From: Bradyrhizobium erythrophlei | GTDB lineage: Bacteria; Pseudomonadota; Alphaproteobacteria; Rhizobiales; Xanthobacteraceae | Length of the DNA stretch: 64,000 nucleotides | Assembly: GCA_900129675.1 (NCBI GenBank) | Contig: FSRD01000003.1 | Coordinates: 558,001 to 622,000, forward strand | Direction of reading: 5' to 3' | In this document: positions 8,011-16,731 of the stretch, in pieces | Layout of the letters: the number at the start of each line of letters is the position of its first letter | How positions within the stretch are numbered: position 1 is the stretch's first letter | Notes under the pieces: model-generated | What the model was told of the DNA's origin: nothing | The model's input: the letters and a program-made list of their open reading frames with translations, nothing else | Database searches by the model: none | Translations under genes and position numbers: made by a program

Positions 8011-9981
8011 ATGTCGAGCGAAATGCTTTCCGGCCATCACACCGCTGCAGTCGATCAAGCCGCGCTGGAGAAGAGCATCTCCCAGGCGACGCAGGCGCTG
8101 CTCGGCTATCGCCAATCCGACGGGCACTGGGTGTTCGAGCTGGAACCCGACAGCACGATCCCGGCGGAATATGTGCTGCTGCGCCACTATCTCGGCGAGC
8201 CGGTCGACAGCGTGCTGGAGGCCAAGATCGCGAACTATCTGCGCCGCGTCCAGGGCGATCATGGCGGCTGGCCGCTGGTGCAGGACGGCGTGTTCGACAT
8301 GAGCGCCAGCGTCAAATGCTATTTTGCGCTGAAGATGATCGGCGATTCCGTTGACGCGCCGCATATGGTGCGGGCGCGCCAAGCGATCCTGTCGCGCGGC
8401 GGCGGCATCCACAGCAACGTTTTCACCCGGTTCATGCTGGCGATGTTCGAGGTGCTGACCTGGCGCAGCGTGCCGGTGCTGCCGATCGAGATCATGCTGC
8501 TGCCGATGTGGTCGCCATTCCACATCAACAAGATCTCGTACTGGGCGCGCACCACGATGGTGCCGCTGATGGTGCTGGCGGCGCTGAAGCCGCGCGCAAA
8601 AAATCCGAAAGGCGTCGGCATCGACGAGTTGTTCCTGCAGGATCCGCGTTCGATCGGCATGACCGCCAAGGCGCCGCATCAAAGCTGGGGCTGGTTCGCG
8701 CTGTTCCGCGCGCTGGACATCGTGCTGCGGTTTCTCGAACCGATGTTTCCCAAGAAGCTCCGCGCGCGCGCGATCGAGCGCGCCGTTGAATTTATCGAAG
8801 AGCGGCTGAACGGCGAAGACGGGGTTGGCGCGATCTATCCGCCGATGGCCAACGCCGTGATGATGTATGACGCGTTCGGCAGGCCCGCGGATTATCCACC
8901 GCGCGCCGTCACAAGGCGGGGTCTCGACAAGCTGCTCGTGATCGGCGAGCACGAAGCCTATTGCCAGCCCTGCGTTTCGCCGGTGTGGGACACCGCGCTC
9001 GCCTGCCACGCGATGATCGAAGCCGGGGACGAGGCGATGCTGCCGGCCAAGCAGGGCCTGGATTGGCTGAAGCCGAAGCAGGTGCTGGACCTCAAGGGCG
9101 ACTGGGCCGTGAAACGCCCCGACGTGCGGCCGGGCGGTTGGGCGTTCCAGTACAACAATGACTATTATCCCGATCTCGACGACACCGCCGTGGTGGTGAT
9201 GGCGATGGATCGTGTACGGCGGCAATCCGGCAGCGGCGAATACGACGTTGCGATCGCGCGCGGCCGCGAGTGGATCGAGGGCATGCAGAGCCGCAACGGC
9301 GGCTGGGCCGCCTTCGACGTGGACAACCTCGAATACTACCTCAACAACATCCCGTTCTCCGACCATGGCGCGCTGCTCGATCCGCCGACCGAGGACGTCA
9401 CCGCGCGCTGCATCTCGATGCTGGCGCAACTCGGCGAGACCGCCCAGACCAGCAAGGCGGTGGCGGATGGGGTCGCCTTTCTGCGCCGGACCCAGTTGGC
9501 GGAGGGATCGTGGTACGGCCGCTGGGGGCTGAACTATGTCTATGGAACCTGGTCGGTGCTGTGCGCACTCAATGCCGCCGGAATCGCCCACCAGGATCCG
9601 ATGATGCGCAAGGCGGCGGACTGGCTGATTTCGATCCAGAACCGGGATGGCGGCTGGGGCGAGGATGCGGTCAGCTACCGACTCGACTACAAGGGGTTTG
9701 AGGGCGCGCCGTCGACCTCCTCGCAAACGGCATGGGCCTTGCTTGGACTGATGGCGGCGGGGGAGGTCGGAAACCCGGCTGTCGCCCGTGGCGTGGAGTA
9801 CCTAAAAAGCACACAGACCGAAAAAGGGCTGTGGGACGAGGCGCGCTTCACGGCAACGGGCTTTCCGAGGGTGTTTTACTTGCGTTATCATGGCTACTCG
9901 AAGTTCTTTCCGCTCTGGGCGCTAGCGCGGTATCGAAATTTGAGTAGCACCAACAGCAGGGTGGTAGGGGTCGGGATGTGA
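8011..9981 (+). CDS. shc: Squalene-hopene cyclase Shc (HpnF)
   Basis: The 656-residue cyclase turns squalene into hopene/hopanol at the membrane. The catalytic acid motif DLDDTAV (DXDD) lies near residue 390. Several QW-type repeats are visible (GDHGGW, SRNGGWAAFD, LAEGSWYGRWGLNYVYGTW, NRDGGWGEDAVSY), along with the C-terminal FYLRYHGYSKFFPLWAL segment. Length matches bacterial SHCs. The stop codon overlaps the GTG start of hpnG. The encoded pathway ends at diploptene/diplopterol here; extended hopanoids need hpnH, hpnG and hpnO, which are also present. Confidence 0.97.
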   Translation: MSSEMLSGHHTAAVDQAALEKSISQATQALLGYRQSDGHWVFELEPDSTIPAEYVLLRHYLGEPVDSVLEAKIANYLRRVQGDHGGWPLVQDGVFDMSASVKCYFALKMIGDSVDAPHMVRARQAILSRGGGIHSNVFTRFMLAMFEVLTWRSVPVLPIEIMLLPMWSPFHINKISYWARTTMVPLMVLAALKPRAKNPKGVGIDELFLQDPRSIGMTAKAPHQSWGWFALFRALDIVLRFLEPMFPKKLRARAIERAVEFIEERLNGEDGVGAIYPPMANAVMMYDAFGRPADYPPRAVTRRGLDKLLVIGEHEAYCQPCVSPVWDTALACHAMIEAGDEAMLPAKQGLDWLKPKQVLDLKGDWAVKRPDVRPGGWAFQYNNDYYPDLDDTAVVVMAMDRVRRQSGSGEYDVAIARGREWIEGMQSRNGGWAAFDVDNLEYYLNNIPFSDHGALLDPPTEDVTARCISMLAQLGETAQTSKAVADGVAFLRRTQLAEGSWYGRWGLNYVYGTWSVLCALNAAGIAHQDPMMRKAADWLISIQNRDGGWGEDAVSYRLDYKGFEGAPSTSSQTAWALLGLMAAGEVGNPAVARGVEYLKSTQTEKGLWDEARFTATGFPRVFYLRYHGYSKFFPLWALARYRNLSSTNSRVVGVGM

Positions 9982-10709
9982 TTTTGGCGGGGGCCACCGC
10001 GACCGTGGGCAATACGATTGATCCACGGCCGGTTTTGATCGTGACAGGTTTGGTGCAGGAGGCCCGCATAGCAGCCGGGCCCGGCATGATCGTAATCTGC
10101 AGTTCCAGCGATCCGCAGCAATTGCGCGCGCTGCTCGCGACGCTGGATTCGACCACATTCAGGGGCGTCATCTCCTTCGGCGTCGCCGGCGGGCTCGATC
10201 CGTCGCTGAAGTCCGGCGACGTAGTGGTGGCGACCGAGGTGTATGCCGGCGACACCCGCTTTCTGGCCGGTCTTGCGCTCAACGAGGAAATGATCGCCGG
10301 CGCCGCGCTGCGCCGACGGCGGGTGGTCCGGGGCGTTCTGGCGGGGGTGGAACAGGTGATCGCGGCGACGGCCTGCAAGGCGGCGCTGCACTCCGAGACG
10401 GGGGCTGCTGCCGTCGACATGGAGAGCCATATTGCGGCGGCCTATGCGGCCGAGGCGGGCCTTCCATTCGCAGCATTGCGGGTCATCAGCGATCCGGCCA
10501 GCCGCGCGCTGCCGGCGCTGGCCATGAGCGCGGTCAAGCCGAACGGCGATATCGACCTGCGCAAGGTGCTGCGCGGGGTTGCGCGCAACCCGACAACGCT
10601 GCGCGCGCTGGTCTCGACCGGGATCGATTTCAATCGCGCGCTGCGTTCCCTGCGCGGCTGCCGGGGTTTTCTGCTCGGCGGCGAGGAGCTCGTCACCGCG
10701 GATATCTGA
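9978..10709 (+). CDS. hpnG: Hopanoid-associated phosphorylase HpnG
   Basis: The 243-residue protein belongs to the purine nucleoside phosphorylase superfamily and is needed to remove adenine from adenosylhopane, giving ribosylhopane. Family marks are the early VTGLVQEARIA strand, GVAGGLDPSLKSGDVVVATEV (residues about 55-75) and AAAVDMESHIAAAYA (about 138-152), whose Asp-Met-Glu contacts the nucleoside. It starts with GTG inside the shc stop (GTGA), so it is translationally coupled and closes the operon. A strong terminator hairpin follows 31 bases after its stop. Confidence 0.93.
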   Translation: MILAGATATVGNTIDPRPVLIVTGLVQEARIAAGPGMIVICSSSDPQQLRALLATLDSTTFRGVISFGVAGGLDPSLKSGDVVVATEVYAGDTRFLAGLALNEEMIAGAALRRRRVVRGVLAGVEQVIAATACKAALHSETGAAAVDMESHIAAAYAAEAGLPFAALRVISDPASRALPALAMSAVKPNGDIDLRKVLRGVARNPTTLRALVSTGIDFNRALRSLRGCRGFLLGGEELVTADI

Positions 10710-10740
10710 CAGGCGCTGGCGTCAAGCCGGCTCAAATAAG

Positions 10741-10769
10741 AACGCCGCTCCCACAGAGCGGCGTTTTCG
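10741..10769. terminator. Intrinsic terminator after hpnG
   Basis: AACGCCGCTC (10741-10750) pairs perfectly with GAGCGGCGTT (10756-10765) over a five-base loop, followed by a short T-rich run. It lies between convergent hpnG and hpnH. The A-rich left side (AATAAGAA) means it can stop transcription from both directions. Confidence 0.85.
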
Positions 10770-10845
10770 CGTTTTGGCGGTAACTATCCGATCAGCCGCA
10801 CCTAAAAGCGCAACGAAAGACAACCCGTTGCGCCTCCGGCCGCGC

Positions 10846-12006
10846 TCAGGCGGCGCTGGACGCCTTTTGCTGCTGCTTCGCCGCGGCGGCAGCCGCCTCA
10901 TCCTTGCGGATCTCCGACAGCCGCTTCTGCACCTCGGCCGAGAAGATGTACTGCGCCGGACGCTGCTTATCGAGATTGATCTCGGGCGCCATCGGACCCG
11001 TGGTCCTGACGCCACGCAGCGCCACCCACATTGCCTTCAACGGATTGGTCAGCGCCGCATTCGCCGCGGTCGGCTCGTAACCGCAATGCGCCATGCAGTC
11101 GGCGCACTTCTCGTACTTGCCGGTGCCGTAGGTCTCCCAGTCGGTGGTCTCCATCAATTCCTTGAAGGTCTTGGTGTAGCCCTCGCCGAGCAGATAGCAG
11201 GGCTTTTGCCAGCCGAAGATGTTGCGCGCGGGCATGCCCCAGGGCGTGCATTCGTATTCCTGGTTGCCGGCGAGGAAGTCGAGGAACAGGCCGGAATGCA
11301 TGAAGTTCCACTTCTTGCCCTTGCCGAGCGCAAACACGTCGCGGAACAGTTTCTTGGTCTTGGTGCGGTTGAGGAAGTGCTCCTGGTCCGGCGCGCGCTC
11401 ATAGGCGTAGCCGGGCGACATCGAGACGCCGACGCCGAGCTCGGTGGTGAAGTCGAGGAATTTGGCGATCTCTTCCGCCGGATGGCCGTCGAAGATGGTG
11501 GCGTTGACGTTGACGGTGAAGCCGCGGGCCTTGGCAGCCTTGATCGCCGACACCGCGCGGTCGAACACACCCTTCTGCGACACCGCCTTGTCGTGGTGTT
11601 CCTTCAGGCCGTCCAGATGCACGGAGAAGAACAGGTAGGGCGACGGCTCGAACAGGTCGAGCTTCTTCTCGAGCAGCAGCGCGTTGGTGCACAGCGAGAC
11701 GAACTTCTTGCGCGCCACAAGGCCGCGCACGATCTCGCCGATCTCCTTGTGGATCAACGGTTCGCCGCCGGGGATCGCCACCATCGGCGCGCCGCATTCA
11801 TCGGCTGCGTCCCAGCATTCCTGCGCCGACATGCGGCGATTGAGGATCGCATCGGGATAGTCGATCTTGCCGCAGCCGACGCATGCGAGGTTGCAGCGAA
11901 ACAACGGTTCCAGCATCAGCACCAGCGGATAGCGTTTCCGGCCAAGCAGCTTCTGCTTGATGAGGTAGCCCCCGATACGCATTTCCTTGAAGAAGGGTAT
12001 TGCCAT
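10846..12006 (-). CDS. hpnH: Adenosylhopane synthase HpnH (radical SAM)
   Basis: The 386-residue radical SAM enzyme joins the 5'-deoxyadenosyl group to diploptene to form adenosylhopane, the first step of side-chain extension. The cluster-binding motif CNLACVGC (CxxxCxxC) lies near residue 42, preceded by PLVLMLEPLFR. A C-terminal CADCMAHCGYEP segment suggests an extra cysteine-rich site as in SPASM-like proteins. ATG 12006 (MAIPFFKEMR) is chosen over an open extension to 12033 because homologous HpnH proteins begin this way. It is convergent with hpnG and reads in the same direction as ispH, which lies 40 bases upstream. Confidence 0.95.
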   Translation of the reverse strand: MAIPFFKEMRIGGYLIKQKLLGRKRYPLVLMLEPLFRCNLACVGCGKIDYPDAILNRRMSAQECWDAADECGAPMVAIPGGEPLIHKEIGEIVRGLVARKKFVSLCTNALLLEKKLDLFEPSPYLFFSVHLDGLKEHHDKAVSQKGVFDRAVSAIKAAKARGFTVNVNATIFDGHPAEEIAKFLDFTTELGVGVSMSPGYAYERAPDQEHFLNRTKTKKLFRDVFALGKGKKWNFMHSGLFLDFLAGNQEYECTPWGMPARNIFGWQKPCYLLGEGYTKTFKELMETTDWETYGTGKYEKCADCMAHCGYEPTAANAALTNPLKAMWVALRGVRTTGPMAPEINLDKQRPAQYIFSAEVQKRLSEIRKDEAAAAAAKQQQKASSAA

Positions 12007-12046
12007 CACAAGTTTTCTTTCTGGACCTAACAAGTCGTGAAGTGGA

Positions 12047-12973
12047 TCAGCCCGCAGTCAGTTCGGCAGGAAGCCGGAATTCGATATTTTCTTCCCGGCC
12101 GGAAAGCACCGAGACCTTGACGGGTCCGATGCGCCTCAAAGCCTCGATCACGTCGTCGACCAAAACTTCGGGCGCCGAGGCGCCCGCCGTAATGCCGACG
12201 GCTTTCGCATCCTTCAGCCAATCGGGGTCGAGCTCGCTGCCATCGGCAATGAGATAACTCGCGACCCCGACCTCGGTGCCGATCTCGCGAAGCCTGTTTG
12301 AGTTGGAACTATTGGCGGCCCCCACCACCAAAATGACGTCCACCAGTTTGCTCAGATCCCTTACCGCAGATTGGCGGTTTTGTGTCGCATAGCAGATATC
12401 CCGGATGTCCGGGCCTTGAATATCGCTAAATCGGGCCTGAAGGGCGGTAATTATGTCTTTTGTGTCGTCCACGCTCAGGGTGGTCTGGGTGATATAGGCC
12501 ACCGGGGTGTCGGCCGGCAGCGTCAGGGCCGCCACGTCGTCGACGTTCTGGACCAGCAGAACGGGGCCTGGAACCTGACCCATGGTTCCCTCGACCTCGG
12601 GGTGGCCGGCATGGCCGATCAGGATCAGGGCCCGGCCTTTCGACATATAGCGCTTGCCCTGATTATGGACCTTGGTGACCAGCGGGCAGGTGGCATTGAG
12701 GACCGGCAGGCCGCGGACTGCAGCCTCCTCCTCGACGCTCCGTGCCACGCCATGGGCGCTGAATACGGTCACGGCGAGCGGCGGTACCTCCGACAAATCC
12801 TCGACGAAAATAGCGCCTTTGTTCATCAGGCTTTCGACCACGTATTTATTATGGACGATCTCATGGCGCACATAGACCGGCGGGCCATACTTCTCGAGCG
12901 CACGCTCGACGATCTCGATGGCACGCACGACGCCCGCGCAAAATCCGCGCGGTTGAGCCAAATACACTTCCAT
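12047..12973 (-). CDS. ispH: 4-hydroxy-3-methylbut-2-enyl diphosphate reductase IspH (LytB)
   Basis: The 308-residue [4Fe-4S] enzyme carries out the last step of the MEP pathway, giving IPP and DMAPP. The three cluster cysteines lie in PRGFCAGVVRA, NATCPLVTKVH and DICYATQNRQ. The other family blocks, HEIVHNKYVV, FSAHGV, SSNSNRLREI and ITAGASAPE, are present. The MEVYLAQPRGFC start at 12973 is typical. It sits directly upstream of hpnH with a 40-base gap, so one leftward transcript would make isoprenoid precursors and the hopanoid side-chain enzyme together. Confidence 0.96.
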   Translation of the reverse strand: MEVYLAQPRGFCAGVVRAIEIVERALEKYGPPVYVRHEIVHNKYVVESLMNKGAIFVEDLSEVPPLAVTVFSAHGVARSVEEEAAVRGLPVLNATCPLVTKVHNQGKRYMSKGRALILIGHAGHPEVEGTMGQVPGPVLLVQNVDDVAALTLPADTPVAYITQTTLSVDDTKDIITALQARFSDIQGPDIRDICYATQNRQSAVRDLSKLVDVILVVGAANSSNSNRLREIGTEVGVASYLIADGSELDPDWLKDAKAVGITAGASAPEVLVDDVIEALRRIGPVKVSVLSGREENIEFRLPAELTAG

Positions 12974-13425
12974 GGGACGTCCACTACGCAAGTTGCACCA
13001 AAATCATTCAAAAGCCCCCGTGCCGTCCGGATATGCTCGATATCTGCAATATTCGCACCATGACCGGTTCCGGCGGTCAAATCCGGCCCAAGCGCATGGA
13101 AGCACGGGGCTTTGTGTCAAAAAATCAGCGGCCAGAAAAGGTGCATCGCGAAAGTTCGCGACCCGCCATCCCGACTACGGTAACATGATACGCCTTGGTT
13201 CGTCCCCTGCGACCCCCCTGCCTTCGCTGGCCGCCACTTTCTTGCCCTCCGTGACGTTCTATACCAGCCCTTCAACGCCGTTTTGCGCTGTTTTGTTGCC
13301 CGTTCTTGAACCCCGAAGCCGGTAACCAAAACAACATTAGATCGGTCCCCGGAACTCCGCTAGACAGCGGGCGTTTTCGGCAAGCTCCTTAAGCCCAAGC
13401 TCCTTAAGCCTCAGAAAGAATCGAT
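12974..13425. other. Divergent promoter region ispH / hpnN
   Basis: About 450 bases separate the divergent ispH and hpnN starts. No convincing gene is seen. A perfect 14-base unit AAGCTCCTTAAGCC occurs twice in tandem with a 15-base period (13382-13411), ending 15 bases before the hpnN GTG. Promoters for both directions should lie here, but none is clear by eye. Confidence 0.5.
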
Positions 13426-16041
13426 GTGCTGACAAGTACTGTTGTTTCGATTGTTAGAACGTGTACGCGGTTTGCCATTCCTGTCGTGATTTTCTCGCTG
13501 GCCCTCGCGGTTGGCGCGGGCTTCTATACCGCCCGGAACTTCTCCATCAACACCGACATCAACAAGCTGATTTCGCCCGAACTCGACTGGCGCAAGCGCG
13601 ACAATCAGTTCGAGGACGCGTTCGACCGGGAACGGCTGATTCTGGCCGTGGTCGAGGCGCCGACGCCCGAACTCTCCAGTGCCGCGGCCAAGGCGCTGAC
13701 ACAGAAGCTTTCCGGCGACACGAAGAATTTCGAGGCGGTGACGCCGCTCGGTTCGGGCGAGTTCTTTGAAAAGAACGGGCTGTTGTTCTTGCCGGTGGAA
13801 GAGGTCGGCGAAGTCACCGGCCAGCTCGAATCCGGAGCGCCCCTGATCGAGATCATGGCCGGCGATCCCTCGATCCGTGGTTTGACCGGCGCGCTGGAAA
13901 CCGGCCTCGCCGGCATCAAGCGCGGGCAGGCCAAGCTGGAAAATGCCGAGAGGCCCTTCAACCTGATCGCCCAGACCGTCGAGAACGTGGTGAGCAAGGG
14001 AACCGGCACGTTCTCCTGGCGCGAACTCACCAGCGACAAGCCGTTGACCGACGCCGACCGGCGTTCCTTCATCGAATTCAAGCCGATCCTCGACTACAAC
14101 GCCCTGCAGCCCGGCAAGGACGCCACCGACGCGATCAGGCAGGCGGCCAAGGATCTCAATTTCGCCAGCGAATACGGCGCGCGGGTCAGGCTGACCGGAC
14201 CGGTTCCGATGGCCAATGAAGAATACGCCACGGTGCAGGACGGCGCGATCACCAATGGCATCGGCACCGTTTTGATCGTGCTTGTGATTCTCTGGCTGGC
14301 GCTGCACTCGGCGAAGATCATCTTTGCCGTGTTCGTCAATCTGTTCGTCGGTCTTTCGGTCACCACGGCGGTCGGCCTGATGATGGTGGGCTCGCTGAAC
14401 CTGCTGTCGATCGCATTCGCGGTGTTGTTCGTCGGCCTTGGCGTCGACTTCGGCATCCAGTACAGCGTCCGCTACCGTTCGGAGCGATTCAAGAACGACA
14501 ATTTGCCGCTGGCGCTGGAAAATGCGGCGCGTCGCGCCGCGGTGCCGCTCTCGCTTGCGGCGATGGCGACGGCGGCGGGTTTCCTGTGCTTCCTGCCGAC
14601 CGACTACAAGGGCATCTCGGAGCTCGGCAAGATCGCCGGCGCCGGCATGCTGGTTGCGTTCCTGACCAGCATCACGACGTTGCCGGCGCTGTTGGACCTG
14701 CTCAATCCTCCCGGGGAAAAGGACCCCGTCGGCTATGCGTTCCTGGCGCCGGTTGACCACTTCCTCGAAAAGCATCGCGTCATCATCATCGTCGGCACGC
14801 TGCTGGTGGCGGTGGCGGGTCTGCCGCTGCTCTATTTCATGAAGTTCGACTTCAATCCGATCAATCTCCGGAACAAGAACGCCGAGTCGATCGCGACCTT
14901 CCTCGATCTGAGAAAGGATCCGAACACCGGCGCCAACGCCATCAATGTGATGACGAATTCGGAGGCCGACGCGAAGAAGATCGAAGCAAAGCTGGAGAAG
15001 CTGCCGGAAGTGCTTCGCGTCATGTCGCTCGACAGCTTCGTGCCGGAGGACCAGCCGGCCAAGCTGAAGCTGATCGCGCAGGCCGCCAAGGCGGTTGGTC
15101 CGGCGCTCAATCCCGATTCCATCGATGCGGCGCCCTCCGACGCGGAGAATGTGGATGCGCTGAAGAGCTCGGTCGAGAGCCTGCGCAAAACCGCCGGCGA
15201 CAACAAGAGTGCGGGCGCCAACGCCGCGCGACGGCTGGCTGACGCACTGTCAAAGCTTGCCGAGTCCAGTCAGGCCACGCGCGAGAAGACCCAGGATGTT
15301 TTCGTCGTCCCGCTCAAGATCGTGCTCGACCAGCTCAGGAACACGCTGCAGGCGCAGCCGGTCAGCCTGAAGACGCTGCCGGCCGATCTCGTCAACGGCT
15401 GGAAGACCAAGGACGGCCTGATGCGCGTCGAAGCCTTGCCGAAGGGCGATCCCAACGACAATGACAATCTGCGCCGGTTCGCCGATGCCGTTCTGGTCGC
15501 CGAGCCGACCGCGATCGGCGGACCGGTCTCGATTCTCAAATCCGGCGACGTCGTCGTGAGCGCGTTCATCCACGCCGGCATCTACGCGCTGGTCGTGATC
15601 GGCCTGTTGCTCTGGCTGACGCTGCAGCGGATCACCGACGTGCTGATGACGCTGATCCCGCTGCTGGTGGCCGGCATCGTGACGCTGGAGATATGCGTGT
15701 TGATCGGGCTGCCGCTCAATTTCGCCAATATCGTCGCATTGCCGCTGCTGCTCGGCGTCGGTGTCGCGTTCAAGATTTATTATGTGACGGCGTGGCGCTC
15801 GGGCAGAACGAATCTGCTGCAAACCAGCCTGACGCGCGCGATCTTTTTCAGTGCGATGACGACGGCCACGGCGTTCGGCAGCCTGTGGCTGTCGAGCCAT
15901 CCGGGCACAGCCAGCATGGGCAAGCTGCTGGCGCTGTCGCTCGTCACCACGCTTGCCGCGGTGCTGCTGTTCCAGCCCGCGCTAATGGGCAAACCGCGCA
16001 ATATCGGGAAGGAGACAGATATCGCCAACGACGTCACCTGA
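13426..16041 (+). CDS. hpnN: Hopanoid transporter HpnN (MMPL/RND family)
   Basis: This 871-residue inner-membrane transporter moves hopanoids toward the outer membrane. The layout is one N-terminal helix (about 15-33), a large periplasmic domain, a five-helix block (about 275-430), a second helix and periplasmic domain, and a final helix block (about 710-855). The start is GTG 13426; no in-frame ATG lies nearby. It is followed by a gene on the other strand whose last 60 bases overlap the hpnN 3' end. Placement between ispH-hpnH and hpnO is the usual one in Rhodopseudomonas and Bradyrhizobium. Confidence 0.93.
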   Translation: MLTSTVVSIVRTCTRFAIPVVIFSLALAVGAGFYTARNFSINTDINKLISPELDWRKRDNQFEDAFDRERLILAVVEAPTPELSSAAAKALTQKLSGDTKNFEAVTPLGSGEFFEKNGLLFLPVEEVGEVTGQLESGAPLIEIMAGDPSIRGLTGALETGLAGIKRGQAKLENAERPFNLIAQTVENVVSKGTGTFSWRELTSDKPLTDADRRSFIEFKPILDYNALQPGKDATDAIRQAAKDLNFASEYGARVRLTGPVPMANEEYATVQDGAITNGIGTVLIVLVILWLALHSAKIIFAVFVNLFVGLSVTTAVGLMMVGSLNLLSIAFAVLFVGLGVDFGIQYSVRYRSERFKNDNLPLALENAARRAAVPLSLAAMATAAGFLCFLPTDYKGISELGKIAGAGMLVAFLTSITTLPALLDLLNPPGEKDPVGYAFLAPVDHFLEKHRVIIIVGTLLVAVAGLPLLYFMKFDFNPINLRNKNAESIATFLDLRKDPNTGANAINVMTNSEADAKKIEAKLEKLPEVLRVMSLDSFVPEDQPAKLKLIAQAAKAVGPALNPDSIDAAPSDAENVDALKSSVESLRKTAGDNKSAGANAARRLADALSKLAESSQATREKTQDVFVVPLKIVLDQLRNTLQAQPVSLKTLPADLVNGWKTKDGLMRVEALPKGDPNDNDNLRRFADAVLVAEPTAIGGPVSILKSGDVVVSAFIHAGIYALVVIGLLLWLTLQRITDVLMTLIPLLVAGIVTLEICVLIGLPLNFANIVALPLLLGVGVAFKIYYVTAWRSGRTNLLQTSLTRAIFFSAMTTATAFGSLWLSSHPGTASMGKLLALSLVTTLAAVLLFQPALMGKPRNIGKETDIANDVT

Positions 16042-16629
16042 CGGCGCGGCGGCCTGCTTTTGTCCGGCAGGCTTGGGAGCGGGGTTCACTGAACCGGTGG
16101 TCTTCGGGCTGACCGGTGCTCCAGCCTTCGCCTGAGCAGGCGTCGTGCCCTTCACCGCGCCCTTGGCCATGCTGTTCGCCGGACTTGAGGGGATCGGAGG
16201 CGCGACGCGGGTCCAGGTCTCGCCGCCGCAAAGAAAGCCCAGTACGCAGCCTTGAATCTCCATCTGGTCGGTACCAATTGGCTTGATGGTCGAGCTGTAG
16301 AACTGCCCGTCCTTGGCGTTATAGACTTGGCCTTCCCACGCATCTACGCCGGCCTTTTTCTTCATGTCGATGAGGATCGGCATGCCGAGCGTCGGCCTGG
16401 TCTGCTTTGAGGCATCCGGATTGTGAATATCCTTGCCACCCGGCGTTTGTTCCCAGGCAACGGCACCCCACATGCTACCATTGCATTGTGCGACTCGGAT
16501 GTTGGCGACACCATCGGCCACCTTCCAGTCGCCGGTGGGGTCCGCCGCCAGCGCCGAGCAAATACCCGTGGCCAAAAAAAGTCCGGAATAGGCTATTGTG
16601 CGCGCGATCGTTCTTGGGCAGTGCAACAT
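15982..16629 (-). CDS. Secreted DUF2147 protein
   Basis: The 215-residue product has a signal peptide (hydrophobic IAYSGLFLATGICSALAAD) and a DUF2147 domain at about residues 30-135. That domain shows the typical DPTGDWKVADGVANIRVAQC opening, the MPILIDMKK segment and the final GCVLGFLCGGETWTRV. The function of DUF2147 proteins is not known. The C-terminal 70 residues are Pro/Ala/Lys-rich and low in complexity, ending in GDICLLPDIARFAH. That tail is encoded opposite the hpnN 3' end, giving a 60-base antisense overlap. The gene is divergent from hpnO. Confidence 0.85.
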   Translation of the reverse strand: MLHCPRTIARTIAYSGLFLATGICSALAADPTGDWKVADGVANIRVAQCNGSMWGAVAWEQTPGGKDIHNPDASKQTRPTLGMPILIDMKKKAGVDAWEGQVYNAKDGQFYSSTIKPIGTDQMEIQGCVLGFLCGGETWTRVAPPIPSSPANSMAKGAVKGTTPAQAKAGAPVSPKTTGSVNPAPKPAGQKQAAAPSGDVVGDICLLPDIARFAH

Positions 16630-16731
16630 GGTTTGAACCTATGCTTAATTAGATGATCCAGCGGGGGGCAAAACGCACCGCAATGAGCGTTTTCAGTTGA
16701 CGAAATGGCCATCAAGCGAAGTATGTAGCGG

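Noticed and set aside
7759..9726. Long leftward open frame (about 655 codons) opposite hpnE-shc
   Set aside because: It lies entirely antisense to two certain genes in codon-complementary phase, is rich in Arg/His/Gln as GC-rich shadow frames are, and shows no domain.
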